A stretch of 64,000 nucleotides of DNA from Cryobacterium tagatosivorans (GCF_004402215.1 NZ_SOEZ01000046.1:1-64000); one strand, 5' to 3'. Positions 17,316 through 27,033 are shown, counted from the stretch's first letter. A program made the numbers and translations. The notes: a model not told the origin generated them from the letters alone.

Positions 17316-17750
17316 TCAGGCGGGGCTGACCGTGTAGAGCAGTCCGTCCGAGTTGCTGGCGACGACGACGGTGTAGCTGTCGTTCTTCATCGCGACGACG
17401 CTGGCGTCGCCGGCCGAGACGCGAGTGTCACCGACGAAGCCGGCATCCTCGAGCGTCTTCCGGGCGTCTTCGAGCGGGTCCGCGGCGTCGGACTTCACCG
17501 TGACGACCCAGCCGTCCTTGTTGTCCCCGGAGCCGCGCGCGCCGAAGAGGAGCTCGCCGTCGATGACGGCGACCTCCTTCGGCCAGCCGGTCGGCAGCTT
17601 GCCGCCGAGGCTGACGTCGCCGCCGGTCGCGCCCTGGACGGCGCCGTTGACGGCCCCTTCGACCGAGCAGCCTGCGAGCAGCGGAACGCCCGCGGCGGCG
17701 ATGACGATGGCGAGCGAGACGCTCAGGCTCTTCTTGTACGACTTCTTCAT
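17316..17750 (-). CDS. Hypothetical lipoprotein
   Basis: A 144-residue secreted protein of unknown function. The signal peptide has a Lys-rich start and a lipobox LAGC (Cys about 28); the mature part begins with a Gly/Val/Ala-rich stretch. The remainder has alternating strands (EVAVIDGELLFGARG, WVVTVKS, YTVVVAS) suggesting a small alpha/beta fold. It is convergent with efeB and starts about 30 bp from the family B palindrome. I recognise no named family. Confidence 0.7.
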   Translation of the reverse strand: MKKSYKKSLSVSLAIVIAAAGVPLLAGCSVEGAVNGAVQGATGGDVSLGGKLPTGWPKEVAVIDGELLFGARGSGDNKDGWVVTVKSDAADPLEDARKTLEDAGFVGDTRVSAGDASVVAMKNDSYTVVVASNSDGLLYTVSPA

Positions 17751-17783
17751 GGTTCTACGTCCTCAAAAACTAGCTACAAATGG

Positions 17784-17843
17784 CGCGAACCCGCAGTTGT
17801 GCAGGCTAAATCGATGATTTAGCGCGCACAACTGCGGGTTCGC
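17784..17843. repeat. Intergenic inverted repeat, family B copy 1
   Basis: Arms CGCGAACCCGCAGTTGTGCA and onward (17784-17812) and the matching right arm (17815-17843), with a minimal loop and one or two mismatches. It lies after the typA stop and before the lipoprotein gene, both on the minus strand, so it may end typA transcription. It shares the CGCAGTTGTGC...GCTAAA core with the copy at 33801. Confidence 0.85.
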
Positions 17844-17860
17844 GGATGGGGCAGGGGTGC

Positions 17861-19771
17861 CTAGCTGGCGTCCTGCTTCTTCAGGCGTGACGTCTGGCGC
17901 TGGCGGGCGGATGCCGCGAGCTCGACCTTGCGGATGCGCACCATGGCGGGCGTGACCTCGACGCACTCGTCCTCGCGGGCGAACTCGAGGCACTCCTCGA
18001 GGGTCAGCTGCTTGGACGGGGTCATCGACTCGAACGTGTCGGAGGTGGACTGACGCATGTTGGTCAGCTTCTTCTCCTTGGTGATGTTCACGTCCATGTC
18101 GTCGGCGCGCGAGTTCTCGCCGATGACCATGCCCTCGTAGACCTCTTCGGTCGGGTTGACGAAGAACGACATCCGTTCCTGCAGGGCGATGATCGCGAAC
18201 GGGGTGACGACACCGGACCGGTCAGCGACGATCGAGCCGTTGCTGCGGGTGACGATGGTGCCGGCCCACTCCTCGTAGCCGTGGAAGATCGCGTTGGCGA
18301 TTCCGGTGCCGCGGGTGTCGGTGAGGAACTGGGTGCGGAAGCCGATCAGGCCGCGGGACGGAACGATGAACTCCATCCGGACCCAGCCGGTGCCGTGGTT
18401 GGCCATGTTGTCCATGCGGCCCTTGCGTGCGGCGAGGAGCTGCGTGATCGCACCGAGGTACTCTTCCGGCGAGTCGATCGTGAGGTGCTCGTACGGCTCG
18501 TGGATCTTGCCGTCGACGCGCTTGACAACCACCTGCGGCTTGCCGACGGTGAGCTCGAAGCCCTCGCGACGCATCTGCTCGACCAGGATGGCGAGGGCGA
18601 GTTCTCCTCGGCCCTGCACCTCCCAGGCGTCGGGGCGTCCGATGTCGACGACCTTGAGCGAGACGTTACCGACGAGCTCGCGGTCGAGGCGGTCCTTGAC
18701 CATGCGCGCGGTGAGCTTGTGGCCCTTGACCTTGCCCATGAGCGGCGAGGTGTTGGTGCCGATCGTCATCGAGATGGCCGGCTGGTCGACCGTGATGGTC
18801 GGCAGCGGGCGGACGTCATCCGGGTCGGCCAGGGTCTCACCGATGGTGATGTCGGCGAAACCGGCGACAGCGACGATGTCGCCGGGGCCGGCGCTCTCGG
18901 TCGGGTAGCGGTCGAGGGCCTTGGTGATCAGCAGCTCGGTCACCTTGACGTTCGCCACGGTGCCGTCGGACTTGACCCAGGCCACGGTCTGGCCCTTTTT
19001 GATCGTGCCGTTGAAGATGCGCAGCAGGGCGAGGCGGCCGAGGAACGGGCTGGCGTCGAGGTTGGTGACGTGCGCCTGCAGCGGGTGCTCGTCGTCGTAC
19101 TGGGGCGCCGGGATGTGCTTGAGGATGGCCTCGAACAGCGGTTCGAGGTCGTCGTTGTCGGGCAACTGGCCGTTCTCGGGCTTGTTGCTGCTCGCCGCGC
19201 CGTTACGGCCGGAGGCGTAGACGACGGGGACGTCGAGGATCGCGTCGAGGTCGAGGTCGGGCACGTCGTCGGCCATGTCGCTGGCGAGGCCGATCAACAG
19301 GTCCTGGCTCTCGGCCACGACCTCGTCGATGCGGGCGTCGGGGCGGTCGGTCTTGTTGACCAGCAGAATGACGGGCAGGTGAGCCTCGAGCGCCTTGCGG
19401 AGCACGAAACGGGTCTGCGGCAGCGGTCCCTCGCTCGCGTCGACGAGCAGGACGACGCCGTCAACCATGGACAAGCCGCGCTCCACCTCGCCACCGAAGT
19501 CGGCGTGGCCGGGGGTGTCGATCACGTTGATCGTGATCGGGCCGTCGGTCGCGTGGATGCCCTTGTAGGACACCGCGGTGTTCTTCGCGAGGATCGTGAT
19601 GCCCTTTTCGCGCTCGAGCTCGTTCGAGTCCATCGCGCGTTCTTCCACATGGGAGTGGTCCGCGAAGGAGTTCGTCTGCTTGAGCATCGCGTCGACCAGG
19701 GTTGTCTTGCCGTGGTCAACGTGGGCAACGATTGCAACGTTTCGGAGGTTATTGCGCGTGGCAATCGCCAT
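17861..19771 (-). CDS. typA: Translational GTPase TypA/BipA
   Basis: A 636-residue ribosome-binding GTPase related to EF-G. G1 AHVDHGKTT (16-24), G3 DTPGHADF and G4 NKTD are present, followed by beta-barrel, EF-G III/V-like and TypA-specific C-terminal domains; the length is normal. It acts in 50S assembly and stress or cold adaptation in other bacteria. The ATG has AAGGA 8 nt upstream. The start is 5 bp after the stop of the ABC ATPase gene, so the two may be cotranscribed, an unusual pairing. The family B palindrome follows. Confidence 0.93.
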   Translation of the reverse strand: MAIATRNNLRNVAIVAHVDHGKTTLVDAMLKQTNSFADHSHVEERAMDSNELEREKGITILAKNTAVSYKGIHATDGPITINVIDTPGHADFGGEVERGLSMVDGVVLLVDASEGPLPQTRFVLRKALEAHLPVILLVNKTDRPDARIDEVVAESQDLLIGLASDMADDVPDLDLDAILDVPVVYASGRNGAASSNKPENGQLPDNDDLEPLFEAILKHIPAPQYDDEHPLQAHVTNLDASPFLGRLALLRIFNGTIKKGQTVAWVKSDGTVANVKVTELLITKALDRYPTESAGPGDIVAVAGFADITIGETLADPDDVRPLPTITVDQPAISMTIGTNTSPLMGKVKGHKLTARMVKDRLDRELVGNVSLKVVDIGRPDAWEVQGRGELALAILVEQMRREGFELTVGKPQVVVKRVDGKIHEPYEHLTIDSPEEYLGAITQLLAARKGRMDNMANHGTGWVRMEFIVPSRGLIGFRTQFLTDTRGTGIANAIFHGYEEWAGTIVTRSNGSIVADRSGVVTPFAIIALQERMSFFVNPTEEVYEGMVIGENSRADDMDVNITKEKKLTNMRQSTSDTFESMTPSKQLTLEECLEFAREDECVEVTPAMVRIRKVELAASARQRQTSRLKKQDAS

Positions 19772-19776
19772 AAGTT

Positions 19777-21495
19777 CTATTCCTTGTTTTGTCGTTTCGC
19801 AATCTGGCGAGCCTCGCGGCGAGCTCGTTGCTCGGCGGGGTCAGGCACAGGCACGGCGCTGATTAGGCGCTGGGTATAAGGGTCCTTGGGGGCACGAAGA
19901 ATCTGGTCGCTAGTCCCCTGTTCGACTAGTTTACCCTTATGCATCACCGCAATGCGGTGCGAGAGCGCATCGACGACCGCCAGGTCGTGGCTGATGAACA
20001 GGCAGGCGAAGCCCAAACGGCCCTGCAGCTCCTGCAAAAGCTCCAGGAATCGGGCCTGGACGGACACGTCCAGGGCGCTCGTCGGCTCGTCGGCGATGAG
20101 CAGATCGGGGTGCAGGGCGAGCGCCCTGGCGATGCCGACACGCTGCTTCTGGCCGCCGGAGAGCTCGTGCGGGAAACGGTTGCGGTAGCTCGTGGGCAGT
20201 TCCACCTGTTCGAGCAGGGTCTGCACCCGCTTGTCCAGGTCGGCGCCCCGGGCCTCCCCGGACAGGTACAGCGGCTCGCCGATCGACTCGCCGATGGGCA
20301 TCCGCGGGTTCAGCGACGACGCCGGGTCCTGGAATACGATGCCCGCCTTGCGCCGCAGCGGGCGCAGTTCCCGCATGCCGGCCTTGGAGATGTCGATGCC
20401 GCAGGAGATGAGGGTGCCCTCACGGATCGGCAGCAGGCCCACGGCCGCGCGGCCCAGGGTAGTCTTGCCCGATCCGGACTCCCCCACGAGACCGACGATT
20501 TCGCCCGGGAAGACCTGGAAGTTGATCTCGTCCGCGGCCCGGAAGGCCGGGATGCGCCCGCGCTTGGGGTATTCGATCGCCACGTTCTGGAAGTCGAGCA
20601 CCGGCTTCGCGTCGACCGCGCGGAACGCCTGCGGGCGTTCGGCGATCTCGATGCCCTGGCCGAGGTGCGGCACGGCGGCGAGCAGCTGCTTCGTGTACGG
20701 ATGCTGCGGCCGGTTGAAGATGTCGTCGATGACGCCGGACTCGACCGTGAGCCCGTCCTTCATGACCATCACCCGGTCGGCGAGGTCGGCGACGACGCCC
20801 ATGTCGTGGGTGATCAGGATGATGGCGCTGTCGAGCCGCTTGTGCAGGTTGCGGAGCAGGTCGAGGATCTCGGCCTGCACCGTGACGTCGAGGGCCGTGG
20901 TCGGCTCATCGGCGATGAGCAGCACCGGGTCGCAGGAGATCGACTGCGCGATCATCGCGCGCTGGCGCTGCCCGCCGGACAGCTGGTGCGGGTACTTGTT
21001 GAACGACTCGGACGGGTTCGGCATTTCGACCATGGTGAGGAGCTCGATCGCGCGATCCTTGGCCTCCTGCGGGGAGAGGTCGTAGTGCGAGCGCAGCGCC
21101 TCGGTGATCTGGAAACCGACCGTGTAGACCGGGTTCAGCGCCGTCATCGGCTCCTGGAAGATCGTCGCGATGGAGTTGCCGCGGACCTTGCGCAGCTCCG
21201 CCTCTGGGATGCCCCGCAACTGCTTCCCGAGGAGGGTGATCGATCCGGTGACGCGCGCGTTCGACGGCAGCAGGCCCAGCAGCGCCATCGTGCCGGTGCT
21301 CTTGCCCGAACCGGACTCGCCCACGATGGCGAGCACTTCGCCGCGCCGCACCTCGTAGTTCATATTGATGGCGGCCGGGTACAGCTCGCCTTCCACCCAG
21401 AAGTCGACGTCGAGGTCCTTCACCTCGAGCACGATCTCGGGGAGGGTGTCGAAAACCACATCGTCGCTCGTCGCGACGGTCGCTGAATCAGTCAT
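19777..21495 (-). CDS. Peptide ABC importer, fused double ATPase (DppD-DppF type)
   Basis: A 572-residue protein with two complete ABC ATPase domains. The first has Walker A GESGSGKST, signature LSGGQRQR and Walker B VLLIADEPT; the second has GESGSGKTT, LSGGQKQR and DLLIADEPT. Each is followed by the oligopeptide-binding C-terminal signature (HPYTKQLL, DPYTQRLI). It powers the importer formed with the permeases at 22188-24784 and the binding protein at 24886. The start at 21495 has CAGGA upstream. A plus-strand gene (21545-22159) separates it from the permease genes, so it probably has its own promoter or needs read-through. Confidence 0.9.
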   Translation of the reverse strand: MTDSATVATSDDVVFDTLPEIVLEVKDLDVDFWVEGELYPAAINMNYEVRRGEVLAIVGESGSGKSTGTMALLGLLPSNARVTGSITLLGKQLRGIPEAELRKVRGNSIATIFQEPMTALNPVYTVGFQITEALRSHYDLSPQEAKDRAIELLTMVEMPNPSESFNKYPHQLSGGQRQRAMIAQSISCDPVLLIADEPTTALDVTVQAEILDLLRNLHKRLDSAIILITHDMGVVADLADRVMVMKDGLTVESGVIDDIFNRPQHPYTKQLLAAVPHLGQGIEIAERPQAFRAVDAKPVLDFQNVAIEYPKRGRIPAFRAADEINFQVFPGEIVGLVGESGSGKTTLGRAAVGLLPIREGTLISCGIDISKAGMRELRPLRRKAGIVFQDPASSLNPRMPIGESIGEPLYLSGEARGADLDKRVQTLLEQVELPTSYRNRFPHELSGGQKQRVGIARALALHPDLLIADEPTSALDVSVQARFLELLQELQGRLGFACLFISHDLAVVDALSHRIAVMHKGKLVEQGTSDQILRAPKDPYTQRLISAVPVPDPAEQRARREARQIAKRQNKE

Positions 21496-21544
21496 TGCTT
21501 GCCATCCTGTCTGGGTAAAGCGGGCCATCTGCGAAACTAGTGGT

Positions 21545-22159
21545 GTGCTGACAGAGTCGTTCCATTACCGCCCCCTGTTCGGGCGAATCCTCGCCGCCGC
21601 GATCGTCGTCCTGTGCCTGGTCGGCCTCGCCGGGCTGGCGGTGGCCGGCGACTGGGCGAACCTCGTCAGAACGGCCTGGCCGCTGGCCTTCTTCGGCGCC
21701 CTGGCGGTCGCCTTGTTCTGGCGTCCACGGATCATGATCGAGGAGCACGGCGTCACGGTCGTCAATGTGCTGCGCACGATCGAGGTGCCCTGGCCCGCCA
21801 TCCAGCGCATCGACACCCGCTTCAGCCTGACCCTGTTCACCCCGGGCCGGAAGGTTCCGGTCTGGGCCGCGCCGAGTCCCGGCATCCGCGGAGCCGTTGC
21901 GGTCGAGCGGGCCGATGTGCGCAACCTGGGCGAATCCGCCTACGGTCCGGGCCACAGCGTGCGCCCCGGCGATTCGGTGAGCACCCCGTCCGGCCAGGTG
22001 GCCTTCGTGCTGCGCAAGCGCTGGGAGGCGCTGCGCGACGCCGGCCACCTGGACAGCGGAGCCATCGAAGAAGGGTCGGTGAAGGTCACCCCGCACTGGG
22101 CCACCATCGCCGCACTCGGGGTGCTCTTCGCGGGAACCGTGGCCAGCCTGGTCGTGTGA
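21545..22159 (+). CDS. PH-domain membrane protein
   Basis: A 204-residue protein with two N-terminal membrane helices (about 12-32 and 40-58) and a soluble region with the bacterial PH-domain pattern IMIEEHGVTVVNVLRTIEVPW, then a C-terminal hydrophobic helix (ATIAALGVLFAGTVASLVV). The function is unknown. The GTG start follows GAAACT by 6 nt. It is encoded opposite to, and inserted inside, the minus-strand peptide-transporter operon, between the permease and ATPase genes. The upstream frame is open but overlaps the ATPase start, so I reject a longer start. Confidence 0.75.
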   Translation: MLTESFHYRPLFGRILAAAIVVLCLVGLAGLAVAGDWANLVRTAWPLAFFGALAVALFWRPRIMIEEHGVTVVNVLRTIEVPWPAIQRIDTRFSLTLFTPGRKVPVWAAPSPGIRGAVAVERADVRNLGESAYGPGHSVRPGDSVSTPSGQVAFVLRKRWEALRDAGHLDSGAIEEGSVKVTPHWATIAALGVLFAGTVASLVV

Positions 22160-22187
22160 CAGCACCGCCTGGAGCATCACGGCCACG

Positions 22188-23252
22188 TTAGGCCGAGACG
22201 CGCTTGTCGCGTGCCCGGCGGGTTGCCGCCCGCGCAAGCGCCCGCGGCGACGGCATCTTCTTCTGGCGGGGATCGAACGCGTCGCGCAGGCCGTCACCGA
22301 TGAAGTTGACGCTCAGCGCGATGATGATGATGAAGATACCCGGCCACCAGAACAGCCACGGCCTGGTCGCGAAGGCGGATTGGTTCTCCGCGACGATGAG
22401 TCCGAGGGACGTGTCGGGCGACTTGACGCCGAAGCCGAGGAAGCTCAGCGCCGTCTCGCCGAGGATCGCGCCGGCCATCAGCAGCGTCGCGCTGACGATG
22501 ATCACGCCGACCGCGTTGGGCAGGATGTGCTTGAAGATGATCCGGGCGTCGCTCGCCCCCGAGACGCGGGCCGCATCGATGAACTCACGTTCACGCAGCG
22601 AAAGGAACTCGCCGCGCACGAGTCTCGCCAGGCCCATCCAGGCGAACAAACCCAGCATCAGGCCCAGCACCGCGGCGCCGAGCGCCCCTGTGGCGCGACC
22701 GATGACCGCACCGATCACGATGAACGGGATCGTGATGATCACGTCGGTGAAGCGCATCAGCAGCGAGTCAGACCAGCCGCGGTAGAAGCCGGCCAGCGAG
22801 CCGACCAGCACGCCCACCGCGGTGCCGACGGAACCGACGAGCACCATGATCATGATCGACTGCTGCGCGCCGCGCATGACGAGCGCGAAGATGTCGTGGC
22901 CGACGACGTCCTGGCCGAACGGGTGCGGCCCGACGCCGAAGCCCGGCCCGGGGACCAGGTTCAGCGTCGGAATGCCGCGGTTGACCAGCGGCGGCGTCTC
23001 CCGCCAGTGCCACGGCCACCAGCCGGGGGTCGTGAGGCCCCACACGTGCAGCCCGACGGAGCTGTAGGCGAGCAGGATGACGAACGTCAGGACGACGATC
23101 GAGATGACCGCGCCGCGGTGACGGAAGAACCGCTTGCGAACGATCTGTCCCTGGCTGAGACCGACGGTTTCGCGCTGTTCGATCGTGGTTTCGTCGCGCT
23201 CGGGTTCACCGTCGTGCTGCGGATCCTGGAGGGCCAGGTTGAGGTCGACCAT
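22188..23252 (-). CDS. Peptide ABC importer permease, DppC type
   Basis: A 354-residue membrane subunit. It has a cytosolic N terminus (~40 residues), a first helix near 50-70, and five more helices after residue 120. The permease EAA loop reads EFIDAARVSGASDARIIFKH, which docks on the ATPase. Its start codon overlaps the stop of the upstream permease gene (TAATG), so the two are translationally coupled. It pairs with the unusual DppB-type subunit at 23252. Confidence 0.9.
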   Translation of the reverse strand: MVDLNLALQDPQHDGEPERDETTIEQRETVGLSQGQIVRKRFFRHRGAVISIVVLTFVILLAYSSVGLHVWGLTTPGWWPWHWRETPPLVNRGIPTLNLVPGPGFGVGPHPFGQDVVGHDIFALVMRGAQQSIMIMVLVGSVGTAVGVLVGSLAGFYRGWSDSLLMRFTDVIITIPFIVIGAVIGRATGALGAAVLGLMLGLFAWMGLARLVRGEFLSLREREFIDAARVSGASDARIIFKHILPNAVGVIIVSATLLMAGAILGETALSFLGFGVKSPDTSLGLIVAENQSAFATRPWLFWWPGIFIIIIALSVNFIGDGLRDAFDPRQKKMPSPRALARAATRRARDKRVSA

Positions 23253-24784
23253 TAGGACACCCTGATTCTCGGGTCGAGGGAAGCGTACAAGAGGTCCGCG
23301 ACGAGGTTGAAGATAACGATGAGCAGACCGGTGACCACAAAGAACGCCATCACCGGGTTGGGGTCAACCGCGACAAGCCCCTTCTGGAAGAGCTGGCCCA
23401 TGCCGCTCCAGCCGAAGACGAACTCGGTGATCACGGCGCCGCCGATCAGCGCTCCGATGTCGAGCGCGATGATCGTTGCAATCGGGATCAGCGCGTTCCG
23501 GAGGGCGTGCCGGACGACGACCGTGCGCTGGGTGAGGCCCTTGGAGCGCGCGGTGCGGATGTAGTCCTGGTTCATCACCTCCAGCATGCTCGAGCGCGTG
23601 TAGCGGGTGAGCCCGGCGAAGGAGATCAGGATGATCGCGATCGTCGGCAGCAGCAGGTGGGTGAAGGTGTCGATGCCCTGCACCCAGAAGTTGCCGCCCA
23701 GGTTCGGAGTGGCCGAACCGAACGTGGCAATCGGCCGGCCGTTGATCCTGGTCGAGTTGAAGTAGTCATTCCAGTAGAAGAGGTAACCCTCGAGCGCGAT
23801 GACGGCGCTGACGATGACGGACACGATGGCCGAGGTGCGAGCCGACTGCCAGCGGTCTCGTCCGCCCAGGAAATAGCCGATCGCGCCGCCGACCACGACG
23901 GAGAGCACCGCCAGGCCGAGGAACAGCGGCAGGGACATGAACCGGAAGACGTACCAGGTCATCGGGTAGTAGAGCGCGATGCCCAGTGCCGCCGTGACCA
24001 GCGACCCGCGCAGCGCGTTCTTGTTCTTCAGCCCGACCGAGATCGCGGTGACGCCCAGGGCAGCGGCGACCGCCGTGAGGATGACGCCGACGATGCCGAC
24101 GCTGGGGGTGCTGAACCAGTCGGTCAGGTCGAAGTAGGCCAGGAGCGCGCCGGTCGACACGGTGGCGACGGCGAGTGTGGTCAGCCGCTTCCTGCCGTTC
24201 CCGCCGAGCACGGACATCCAGAGCAGGCCCGAGACTATCGATATCCCGATCAGGACCGCTATCCCGATGCTCGGCTCGGCCAACCAGTCATTGAAGCCGA
24301 TGGCGATGTACTGCTTGAGCAGCACGGCCACCCAGAAGATCGGGAGAGAGAAGAAGAGGAACGAGGCGAAAGTGATGGAGTAGTCGTAACCGCTGTACTG
24401 GCGCAGGGCGGTCGTGATTCCGACCGCCAGGCCGACGACGATCGCGATCAGCTGGGCCGAGACGACCAACTGCAGTGTCGATCCCATCGCCTGCTGGAGC
24501 AGAACGTTGACCGGCAGGCCCTGGACGTTGACGCCGAAGTCACACTGGCCGACGAAGCACTGTGCGATGCCGCCGAGCCAGATGAAGTAGCGGAAGAAGG
24601 GGGGAACGTCGAGGTTGAGAAGCCTCGTGCGGGCCTCCATCAACTCGAGCTTGTTCGGAGCACTGCTTTCCCGCAGCTCTTTGAGCGGGTCGCCCGACAT
24701 CGAGACGAGGATGTACATCAGGAATGTCGCGGCGAGTAGTACGAAGACTGCGGCGATCAGGCGCCGGGTTACGAATGAGGCCAT
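23252..24784 (-). CDS. Peptide ABC importer permease, DppB type with extra membrane segments
   Basis: A 510-residue DppB-type permease, whereas most are about 310-340. The N-terminal helix, the region at 100-165 and the C-terminal part with the EAA loop (DYIRTARSKGLTQRTVVVRH, about 408-427) are canonical. Residues ~170-345 form an insertion with about six additional hydrophobic helices and no recognisable domain. It forms the import channel with the DppC-type subunit. A strong hairpin (24822-24855) separates it from the binding-protein gene upstream. Confidence 0.88.
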   Translation of the reverse strand: MASFVTRRLIAAVFVLLAATFLMYILVSMSGDPLKELRESSAPNKLELMEARTRLLNLDVPPFFRYFIWLGGIAQCFVGQCDFGVNVQGLPVNVLLQQAMGSTLQLVVSAQLIAIVVGLAVGITTALRQYSGYDYSITFASFLFFSLPIFWVAVLLKQYIAIGFNDWLAEPSIGIAVLIGISIVSGLLWMSVLGGNGRKRLTTLAVATVSTGALLAYFDLTDWFSTPSVGIVGVILTAVAAALGVTAISVGLKNKNALRGSLVTAALGIALYYPMTWYVFRFMSLPLFLGLAVLSVVVGGAIGYFLGGRDRWQSARTSAIVSVIVSAVIALEGYLFYWNDYFNSTRINGRPIATFGSATPNLGGNFWVQGIDTFTHLLLPTIAIILISFAGLTRYTRSSMLEVMNQDYIRTARSKGLTQRTVVVRHALRNALIPIATIIALDIGALIGGAVITEFVFGWSGMGQLFQKGLVAVDPNPVMAFFVVTGLLIVIFNLVADLLYASLDPRIRVS

Positions 24785-24821
24785 GAGCGGTGGCGACCAG
24801 CCAATCTATGAGGATCTGGCA

Positions 24822-24855
24822 GTGGGCGCCGGGACCTTGCGGTCCCGGCGCCCAC
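24822..24855 (-). promoter_or_regulatory. Intra-operon hairpin after the binding-protein gene
   Basis: GTGGGCGCCGGGACC pairs perfectly over 15 bp with GGTCCCGGCGCCCAC around a TTGC loop. It lies about 30 bp after the binding-protein stop and before the permease genes. This fits a partial terminator or RNA-stabilising stem that keeps binding-protein expression above permease expression. The other transporter operon has a counterpart at 30710. Confidence 0.75.
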
Positions 24856-24885
24856 CGGATTTCAGTGGAAGTGGGGGCTCAAGCC

Positions 24886-26697
24886 CTACTTCTTGGCTGC
24901 AACCTTCCAGTCCCAGATGTTCCAGAAGATGGTCGGCGACAGGATCGACGGGTCAACGCCTTCGATCTTGTTGTTGAATGCCGTGACACCGGGGAACTGG
25001 AAGACGGTGACGCCGTAGAAGTTCTCCCAGATCAGCTTGTCGAGCTGCTTCTGCAGGTCGATCTGCTTCGCCAGGTCGAACTCGCCGTTCAGCTTCTTGA
25101 TGACCTTGTCCACCTCGGGGTTCGAGAAGAACGTGAGGTTGTTGATGCCGCCGGTCTCGAACGTCGGACCGGAGCTGGTCACGCCGAGGCTCGTGGACTG
25201 CCAGCCGAACAGCGAGGCGTCGTAGGCACCGGGGGTACCGAGGAGGCCACCCCAGTTCTCGTTGCCACAGTCTTCGACCACGAAGCCGGCGAGTGCAGCC
25301 GACGTCTGGATGAGCTGGAACTCGTTGATGCGGCGCGGGTTGGTCGAGCTGTACAGCAGGCAGACCTTGGGGCTGGTCACGCCGGCCTCGGCGAGGAGCG
25401 CCTTGGCGCCCTCGACGTCGACCTCTGCGTAGTCGGCCGAACCGTTGGCCTTGACGGAGTCGTCGTAGCCCTCGGCGCCAGGTACGAAGATCTGCGAGTC
25501 ACGCAGGGTCGCGTCCTCGCCGACGATCGGCTTGATCAGCTTGTCGATGATCTCCTGGCGCGGAAGGACCTTCATGAAGGCCTCGCGGACCTTCGGGTCG
25601 TTGAACGTGCCGTTCTTGGACTTGTCCATCTGAAGGTCGATGTGCTCGTAGGTGCCTTCGGCGCCCTTGATGACCGTGACATTCTTGACGCCGTCGAGGG
25701 CGGTCGTGATGTCAGCGGTCGCCTGGGGCGAGATGACGTCGACGTCGCCGTTCTGGAGCGCCTGCACTGCGGCCAGCGGGTCGCCGATGAAGCGGATGGT
25801 GACCTCTTCGATCGTCGGCTTGTGGGCGCCGGTGTAGTCGGGGTTGGCCTTGAGGGTGATGAACTGGTCGGCCTTGAACGAGGAGATCGTGTACGGGCCG
25901 GTGCTCAAGTACAGGTCAGGGTCCTTGGGCAGTTCGGTGAAGTTGAAGCCCGAGTTCCAGAAGCTGGAAATCGAGGCGAGCTTCTTGTCGTCCTTGTCCT
26001 GGATGGCCTTGATGACGGCATCCTTGGCCTTCTTGTTGTCCTTGATGTCGAGGGGGTTCTTGCCGACGACGTGTGCCGGCAGTGCGCTCGGGAAGGCAAG
26101 CTCCCAGTCGACGTACGGGGTTTCATACACCATCGTGATGGAGCGGCCGTCGTCCCCGATCTTGGGCACGTCGTGCACGAGGCCGAGGCCGGAGTCGGGC
26201 TGGGCGCCGGAGTCGAAGTAGACGATGTCCTTCGGGAAGGCATCGGTGAACTCGCCCGTGTCAGGGTCGGTGAACTCGGCCGGGTCGAAGTCGGGGGTGT
26301 CGAGCGAGCGCGAGTTGGCGGCCCAGTTGAGCAGCATGTCGGCGGCGTCGACGGCCGTGCCGTCAGACCACTTGACGCCGTCCTTGATGGTGTACTTGAC
26401 CGTCAGCGGGTCATCGGAGACCATTTCGTACGAGCCGAACTCGGTGTTCTTCACGAGCTTGGGCTCGTTGTCGTACAGGTTGAACCAGTCGTTCGTCATG
26501 TAAATGATGTTGGCGTTCGCCGTCGCGTTGCCGAACGAGGTCGAGCCGTTGTACGAATAGAACGGCTGGTTCCACGCGACGTTGACGCTCGTTCCCTTGT
26601 CGAGTCCGGACTCGGCCGTGGGGGCCGCGCATCCGGACAGGACGAGGGCGACGGCGCCAACGGCAGCAACTGCTGCCCCGATGCGTCTGATTCTCAT
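24886..26697 (-). CDS. Peptide ABC importer substrate-binding lipoprotein (SBP family 5)
   Basis: A 603-residue extracellular binding protein with lipobox LSGC (Cys23). The mature part has the family 5 layout: domain I strands (VNVAWNQPFYSYNG), the region YTIKDGVKWSDGTAVDAADM that marks SBP_bac_5 proteins, and a C-terminal lobe ending IFWNIWDWKVAAKK. The ligand (peptide, nickel chelate, sugar or other) is not readable. It is first gene of the operon with permeases 24784-22188. Its promoter region resembles that of the second binding-protein gene. Confidence 0.9.
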   Translation of the reverse strand: MRIRRIGAAVAAVGAVALVLSGCAAPTAESGLDKGTSVNVAWNQPFYSYNGSTSFGNATANANIIYMTNDWFNLYDNEPKLVKNTEFGSYEMVSDDPLTVKYTIKDGVKWSDGTAVDAADMLLNWAANSRSLDTPDFDPAEFTDPDTGEFTDAFPKDIVYFDSGAQPDSGLGLVHDVPKIGDDGRSITMVYETPYVDWELAFPSALPAHVVGKNPLDIKDNKKAKDAVIKAIQDKDDKKLASISSFWNSGFNFTELPKDPDLYLSTGPYTISSFKADQFITLKANPDYTGAHKPTIEEVTIRFIGDPLAAVQALQNGDVDVISPQATADITTALDGVKNVTVIKGAEGTYEHIDLQMDKSKNGTFNDPKVREAFMKVLPRQEIIDKLIKPIVGEDATLRDSQIFVPGAEGYDDSVKANGSADYAEVDVEGAKALLAEAGVTSPKVCLLYSSTNPRRINEFQLIQTSAALAGFVVEDCGNENWGGLLGTPGAYDASLFGWQSTSLGVTSSGPTFETGGINNLTFFSNPEVDKVIKKLNGEFDLAKQIDLQKQLDKLIWENFYGVTVFQFPGVTAFNNKIEGVDPSILSPTIFWNIWDWKVAAKK

Positions 26698-26769
26698 TGT
26701 TCCTCCTGTGCAATGTGTGCAAGCGGCAGGGACTCCGTGCGGGCCTCGACGCCGTGCTGGTTGCTACTG

Positions 26770-26819
26770 ACCCTAGAGAGGTCGACACTCCCACCGCGCG
26801 CGACACGAGAAAACGTTAC
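26770..26819 (-). promoter_or_regulatory. Promoter of binding-protein gene, shared architecture with 32458
   Basis: TAGGGT (26775-26770) preceded by GTCGACCT, and about 40 bp further upstream GTAACGTTTTC. The same order and spacing occur before the second binding-protein gene. The predicted leader is about 65 nt in both cases. Confidence 0.5.
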
Positions 26820-26917
26820 ACATTGGTAATCAGGAGCGAGGAATAGTTCAATTTCTGCATGAAAGTTGCGTCAGGGACGGAACATTTTGACCGGATCCCG
26901 CGCCTGCGCCCCCCGAA

Positions 26918-27020
26918 AGGGAGACTTCCGCCGTTAACGAATTCGACGGAGATTCCGTGCCGCGGCGCTCAGCAGAGCCTCACAGCGCCCCTTTCGGGCG
27001 GAATCTCCGTCGAATCGGCG
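26918..27020. repeat. Intergenic inverted repeat, family G
   Basis: ATTCGACGGAGATTCCG (26940-26956) pairs with CGGAATCTCCGTCGAAT (27000-27016), flanked by CCGCCG/CGGCGG and by CGAAAGGG/CCCTTTCG blocks in both halves. It lies between two minus-strand genes: after the ATPase gene ending at 27034 and before the promoter of the gene starting at 26697. Confidence 0.75.
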
Positions 27021-27033
27021 GAACGAGTCGGGG

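Larger units (their letters stand above)
26698..27033. other. Intergenic region: promoter plus palindrome, no gene
   Basis: The stretch holds the promoter of the binding-protein gene at 26697 (-10 candidate TAGGGT at 26775-26770, GTAACG motif near 26813-26819) and the family G inverted repeat (about 26918-27020). I see no coding sequence in it. Confidence 0.6.

Noticed and set aside
24822..24855. Complete terminator splitting the first importer operon
   Set aside because: A full stop would leave the permeases without a visible promoter in the ~100-bp gap. A partial terminator or stabilising stem is more likely.
24790..26829. A 679-codon plus-strand frame opposite the first binding-protein gene
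   Set aside because: Antisense shadow; no signal, domain or ribosome site.
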